Assembly (NCBI RefSeq): GCF_902459475.1
Contig: NZ_LR699114.1
Coordinates: forward strand, 992,001-1,056,000
Direction of reading: 5' to 3'
DNA from: Aquicella lusitana
GTDB taxonomy: Bacteria; Pseudomonadota; Gammaproteobacteria; DSM-16500
DNA: 64,000 nt
Under the pieces are notes generated by a model, which saw nothing but the letters and a program-made list of their open reading frames with translations, had not been told where the DNA came from and made no database searches. Shown in pieces: positions 61,701 through 64,000 of the stretch (its first letter is position 1; each line of letters starts with the position of its first letter). The translations under genes and the position numbers were made by a program.

Positions 61701-62153
61701 CTTCGTCAGCCGTGTTCTGAGAATATCAATATTCAAGAGATCGCCCAGTTTGAGGAGAAAGCTGTGCCCTTCGAGGAAATCGCTGGGCGGCAGGCTGTGC
61801 ATGAGCGTTGAGACGGTGGTGATGATGGCGCCTGTACCAAGCGTCGGAATACGGTAGAGTGCAGATAACCGCTCGGAAATGATGTCCTGATGGGGAGAAA
61901 AATGATCATAAGGCAGTGTTTCCCAATCAGGGAACGTAAGCAATGTTTCCGCTGCGTTTCCAAAAAATTGCAATTCATCAATAAGATGCGAAACAGCCAG
62001 GCTATCTTGCGCAATGATGAGAAAAGGTTGCTTGCGCTCAGCAATAACCTGGGCGAGCGCAAGGCCGGTGCTTGCACCATAAAGGTTTTTCCAATGCAGT
62101 CGCTCGCCGGCTTGTTGAGGCAGCGGCGGATGAAATAGGTTGGCGTTAGACAT
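58710..62153 (-). CDS. mfd: transcription-repair coupling factor Mfd
   Basis: Mfd removes RNA polymerase stalled at DNA damage and recruits UvrA. The 1147-residue protein has the UvrB-homology region (FPDWETLPYDHFSPHQD, near 75-95), the RNA-polymerase-interacting domain (VVHIDHGVGRYRGL), the RecG-like motor with Walker A (CGDVGFGKTEVALRAAF), DEEH box (IIDEEHRFGVKQKE), TATPIPRTM, and the C-terminal TRCF domain ending LLDELFD. All standard domains are present and the length matches E. coli Mfd. Its last codons are duplicated 4 kb away at 54659-54778. Confidence 0.97.
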   Translation of the reverse strand: MSNANLFHPPLPQQAGERLHWKNLYGASTGLALAQVIAERKQPFLIIAQDSLAVSHLIDELQFFGNAAETLLTFPDWETLPYDHFSPHQDIISERLSALYRIPTLGTGAIITTVSTLMHSLPPSDFLEGHSFLLKLGDLLNIDILRTRLTKAGYHAVSQVREHGEFAIRGSIIDLFPMGSRTPFRIDLFDNEVDSIRVFSPDTQRSLEKLTEIRLLPAKEFPLTENAIEHFRQAWRSQFGGNPLKSPIYQDISEGICSPGIEYYLPLFFDKTATLFDYLPDNTCVVSIGDLEAKAVEFWQEIEMRYEQGRHDTSRPLLSPKSLFVSAQSLKLSLRDYPQISINHHEIKDTYTFATEAAPSLDIDHKATQPLAALQKFAADYPGRLLFCAETAGRREVLLQLFRTISLSPTYFHSWREFLASDKTRGIVVAPLEEGFCLSDLALTLLTETQLYGKRVMQRRLRKKSVQDPDALIRDLTELQIDDPVVHIDHGVGRYRGLQTLKVGDQVAEFLCLEYQGGDKLYVPVASLHLISRYTGTDLEHTPINKLGTENWQRAKRKAAEKVRDVAAELLDLYAKRAARPGHKYTLPDEQYAAFAAAFPFEETPDQLQAIEQVFNDMTSDKPMDRVICGDVGFGKTEVALRAAFLAVQNGKQVALLVPTTLLAQQHFQNFQDRFADWPIQVEMLSRFRTGKEQKNILQRMENGKIDIIIGTHKLLQQDIKFKSLGLVIIDEEHRFGVKQKEKLKALRTTIDMLTLTATPIPRTMNMALSGIRDLSVIATPPARRLSVKTFVHEYNDAIIQEAIQREIMRGGQVYFLHNDITTINKKAEEISTLVHEARPTVAHGQMHERELERVMSEFYHRHFNVLVCSTIIESGIDVPTANTIIINRADKFGLAQLHQLRGRVGRSHHQAYAYLLIPSREHITDHAAKRLDAIAALDDLGIGFTLATHDLEIRGAGELLGEEQSGEMQEIGFTLYMDLLSRAVDALKAGKEPDFDKSLLHQGSEIDLHLTALIPENYLGDVQLRLQFYKRIATAKETAELDEIQVEMIDRFGLLPDQLKNLFALTELKLKAEKLGIIKLEAGEKGGKFEFSERPQVKPETIIRLIQTKPQQYRLDGPTRLRFTLDTHEPKERIGRVEKLLDELFD

Positions 62154-62368
62154 GGTTTATCATAGTTATTAAAAAGTGGAGGTATTGTAATACAGTCGGT
62201 GCCTTTATTAAATCATAGCTGTAATCGAAAATATAAGACGTAATCCCACAAACCCTGCCGCTTGCGTCGAATTTTTATAAAGCTTGAAACGGGGAGAGAT
62301 TGTGGATATAAAATAAATTATCAATTTACTATTCCAATTGGCCAGCATAACCCATCACGAGGTGCAGG

Positions 62369-64000
62369 ATGGCTATTGATCGAAATAACCTTGTCTCCAA
62401 TGTAAACCCCTTTCCCTGGCTTATTCATATCAGTCGTATTAACCAAATGCTTCGCGAGTTTCATCAGGCTTTTTCTGCTGCTTTTGCAGAAGGTGGGGAG
62501 GAACACCCGCAAGAAAACGCCCTTCACCATGTCACTGTATTCAACGAAATATGGAATCAATTGGACAAACAATCGGCTAATGCAAACTCCTTAGATGATT
62601 TATATCAAATCTATTTTCCAATTGACCAAAACCTTGAGCGATACATTGAGGAATACTGCCGGGATTTTAGTCTAAAGATGGATATTTTTACAGCAGATAA
62701 GCGAAAAATGCTGGAACAGATAGTGTGTTTACATTATGCACTGGTCAGGCAACGATTTTTACTGTTGCCATTTGAGGAAAAAGATACCAACGAGAAGCTC
62801 TTAGCCGCGATTCATAAGATTAATTATGATATTAGGCTCTTTGAAAAAGAGCATGCGCCCATTTTATTGCGCGAATTAACTAAATCCATCTCATCATTCC
62901 GTTATCTGGTTTGTGATCTGATCAGGACGCTTCGCTACAAAGGAGGATATGGTCCGCTTGAAATGGATTTGGATATGCCCAATTTTTATGATGTGGATGA
63001 TCTGCATGAAATTCGAAAATATCTGACTGAACTTCCTCATTGTCAGGAAGCTAATTTGCAAATAGATCGTTTGCAAACAGCAGTAAAGGAATCAAATAAA
63101 AAAAATATCGCGATTTGCAAGTCTGCGTTGATGAGCTATGTGCATGCGATTGAGAAAGTTAAAATGAACACGCGTTCCTTTATTTCCAAAAAATTTCATC
63201 TACTAAATGGTGATCTGGAGCGTTATCTTGAGTATTGTGAAACACAAGAAATTAAATTAAAGAGCTTCGACAAGAGGCGCAGAAAAGTGGCAAATGCTAT
63301 CATTCGTGTATTAACTATGGATGGAAAAATGCATAAGGAAAGCCATGTTGCTCTTGAAGAAGTAGGGCGGCGTGTAGTAGAGGCTTGCGAAATGCAGAAT
63401 CATACTGAATGGTTCGCGTTGAATTTTAAAGCCAGTGCATGGCATCTTGCCGCAAAAAAAATAAATATCAGCCTGTCCGAACTCGCAAAGGATTTGAAAT
63501 TATTTGTATCTCAATATGCCACTTCTTTAAATGAAATACAGCTTTTAAAGAACAGGATAGAGCAGCATGAACAGAATTTGCAGGACATGCATTTGCAACG
63601 AACCATCGTGGCGTCCCAATTAGCAAAAGCGGTGCAGACATGGGAAATGGGTTACAAGGCTTTTAGCCATTTTCAACTGGCATTACTCACGCATTGCAAT
63701 GTCATTCCGGAAAGTACCATACAATTTATTAACACGTTTCTTTCCCAGCATTGGGGTAAAATTTCCATCGGTGGGTCCGGTGGCGGCAGTTTGAGCACAC
63801 TTTTGTCTATTTTAATATCGGGTGTTCATCCCATACCATTGGTCATTTCAGGGATATTGGGCGTACTCTTTGGCGGCAGTGCAGGTGCCTTAACAGGTGT
63901 ATGCATGGACCATTATTCCCCTCAGTCTAAAGACGACACGAGTGAAGTGGTGGAAGTTCCTTTGCTTGATGAAAAAGCATTATTGATGTTAGACGATAAG
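62369..64000 (+). CDS. large coiled-coil protein of unknown function, cut by the window end
   Basis: An open frame of 544 codons starts at ATG 62369 (GAGGTG upstream) and runs to the last base without a stop, so the gene is partial at its 3' end. The first 450 residues are helical and rich in E, K, Q, H and L with several cysteines, with no family I know. The last visible 95 residues contain a glycine/serine-rich turn (KISIGGSGGGSLS) and two hydrophobic helices (LLSILISGVHPIPLVISGI, LGVLFGGSAGALTGVCM), an arrangement seen in membrane-inserting or effector proteins. No signal peptide. It is divergent from mfd with 215 bp between. Calling it an effector would be a guess. Confidence 0.8.
   Translation, partial: MAIDRNNLVSNVNPFPWLIHISRINQMLREFHQAFSAAFAEGGEEHPQENALHHVTVFNEIWNQLDKQSANANSLDDLYQIYFPIDQNLERYIEEYCRDFSLKMDIFTADKRKMLEQIVCLHYALVRQRFLLLPFEEKDTNEKLLAAIHKINYDIRLFEKEHAPILLRELTKSISSFRYLVCDLIRTLRYKGGYGPLEMDLDMPNFYDVDDLHEIRKYLTELPHCQEANLQIDRLQTAVKESNKKNIAICKSALMSYVHAIEKVKMNTRSFISKKFHLLNGDLERYLEYCETQEIKLKSFDKRRRKVANAIIRVLTMDGKMHKESHVALEEVGRRVVEACEMQNHTEWFALNFKASAWHLAAKKINISLSELAKDLKLFVSQYATSLNEIQLLKNRIEQHEQNLQDMHLQRTIVASQLAKAVQTWEMGYKAFSHFQLALLTHCNVIPESTIQFINTFLSQHWGKISIGGSGGGSLSTLLSILISGVHPIPLVISGILGVLFGGSAGALTGVCMDHYSPQSKDDTSEVVEVPLLDEKALLMLDDK

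Overview
The window looks like a chromosomal segment of a gammaproteobacterium, most plausibly an intracellular member of the Legionellales (Coxiellaceae, Aquicella or Berkiella-like). The evidence is a full gammaproteobacterial housekeeping set (LptCAB with KdsCD, Mla, BamD/RluD/PgeF, TldD/PmbA, YgfZ) lying beside genes with eukaryote-like or effector-like domains. These are three F-box proteins, a phospholipase D, a YopJ-type candidate acetyltransferase and a protein resembling the OspF/SpvC lyases. No rRNA, 16S or marker comparison was possible, so the taxonomy is an inference.

Layout. 0-4 kb: pssA, two tandem F-box paralogues and serine dehydratase. 4-12 kb: an AmpG-like permease overlapping a large MscS channel, a small lipoprotein, and tldD-pmbA. 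12-16.3 kb (minus strand): kdsD-kdsC-lptC-lptA-lptB-hpf-npr, the Kdo/LPS-export cluster, with a palindromic repeat array between lptC and lptA. 16.4-19.8 kb (plus): mlaFEDCB plus a small unknown gene. 19.9-24.7 kb (minus): an MFS pump, an amino-acid permease and a DegP/DegQ protease. 24.8-27.4 kb: pgeF-rluD facing away from bamD. 27.5-31.2 kb (minus): ygfZ-nadE and an F-box/choline-kinase-like fusion. 31.5-33.5 kb: pncA, gph, ubiG. 33.7-41.1 kb: a proline-rich exported protein, pepN-fumC, a MarC-family protein, serC and a cysteine-rich membrane protein. 41.4-44.8 kb: minor type IV pilins (PilV/W/X-like) followed by an enoyl-CoA hydratase and an SDR. 44.9-51 kb (minus): an AddA/AddB-like helicase-nuclease pair. 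51-52 kb: a DMT permease. 52.2-58.6 kb (plus): a candidate effector island. 58.7-62.2 kb (minus): mfd. 62.4 kb to the end: an open reading frame that runs out of the window.

The most unusual region is 52.2-58.7 kb. A phospholipase D-like gene with its own well-formed sigma70 promoter is followed by a 120-bp copy of the 3' end of mfd. Two very AT-rich genes come next: one has a H-E-C triad with YopJ-like spacing, the other looks like the OspF/SpvC phosphothreonine-lyase family with several catalytic positions changed. After these lies a short scrap resembling the beginning and end of the phospholipase D gene, and then the real mfd 3' end. The arrangement is best explained by duplication of a PLD/mfd-end segment with acquired AT-rich DNA between the copies.

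The F-box set is the second highlight. Two tandem paralogues carry an N-terminal F-box followed by what reads like a degenerate Ras/Rab-type GTPase fold. A third F-box is fused to a LicA/choline-kinase-type phosphotransferase encoded directly behind nadE. All would make sense as proteins delivered into a eukaryotic host. A family of dispersed palindromes (GTCATCC tips) occurs at 14.0, 31.3 and 41.3 kb, and in one place it has reshaped the N-terminal coding region of lptA.
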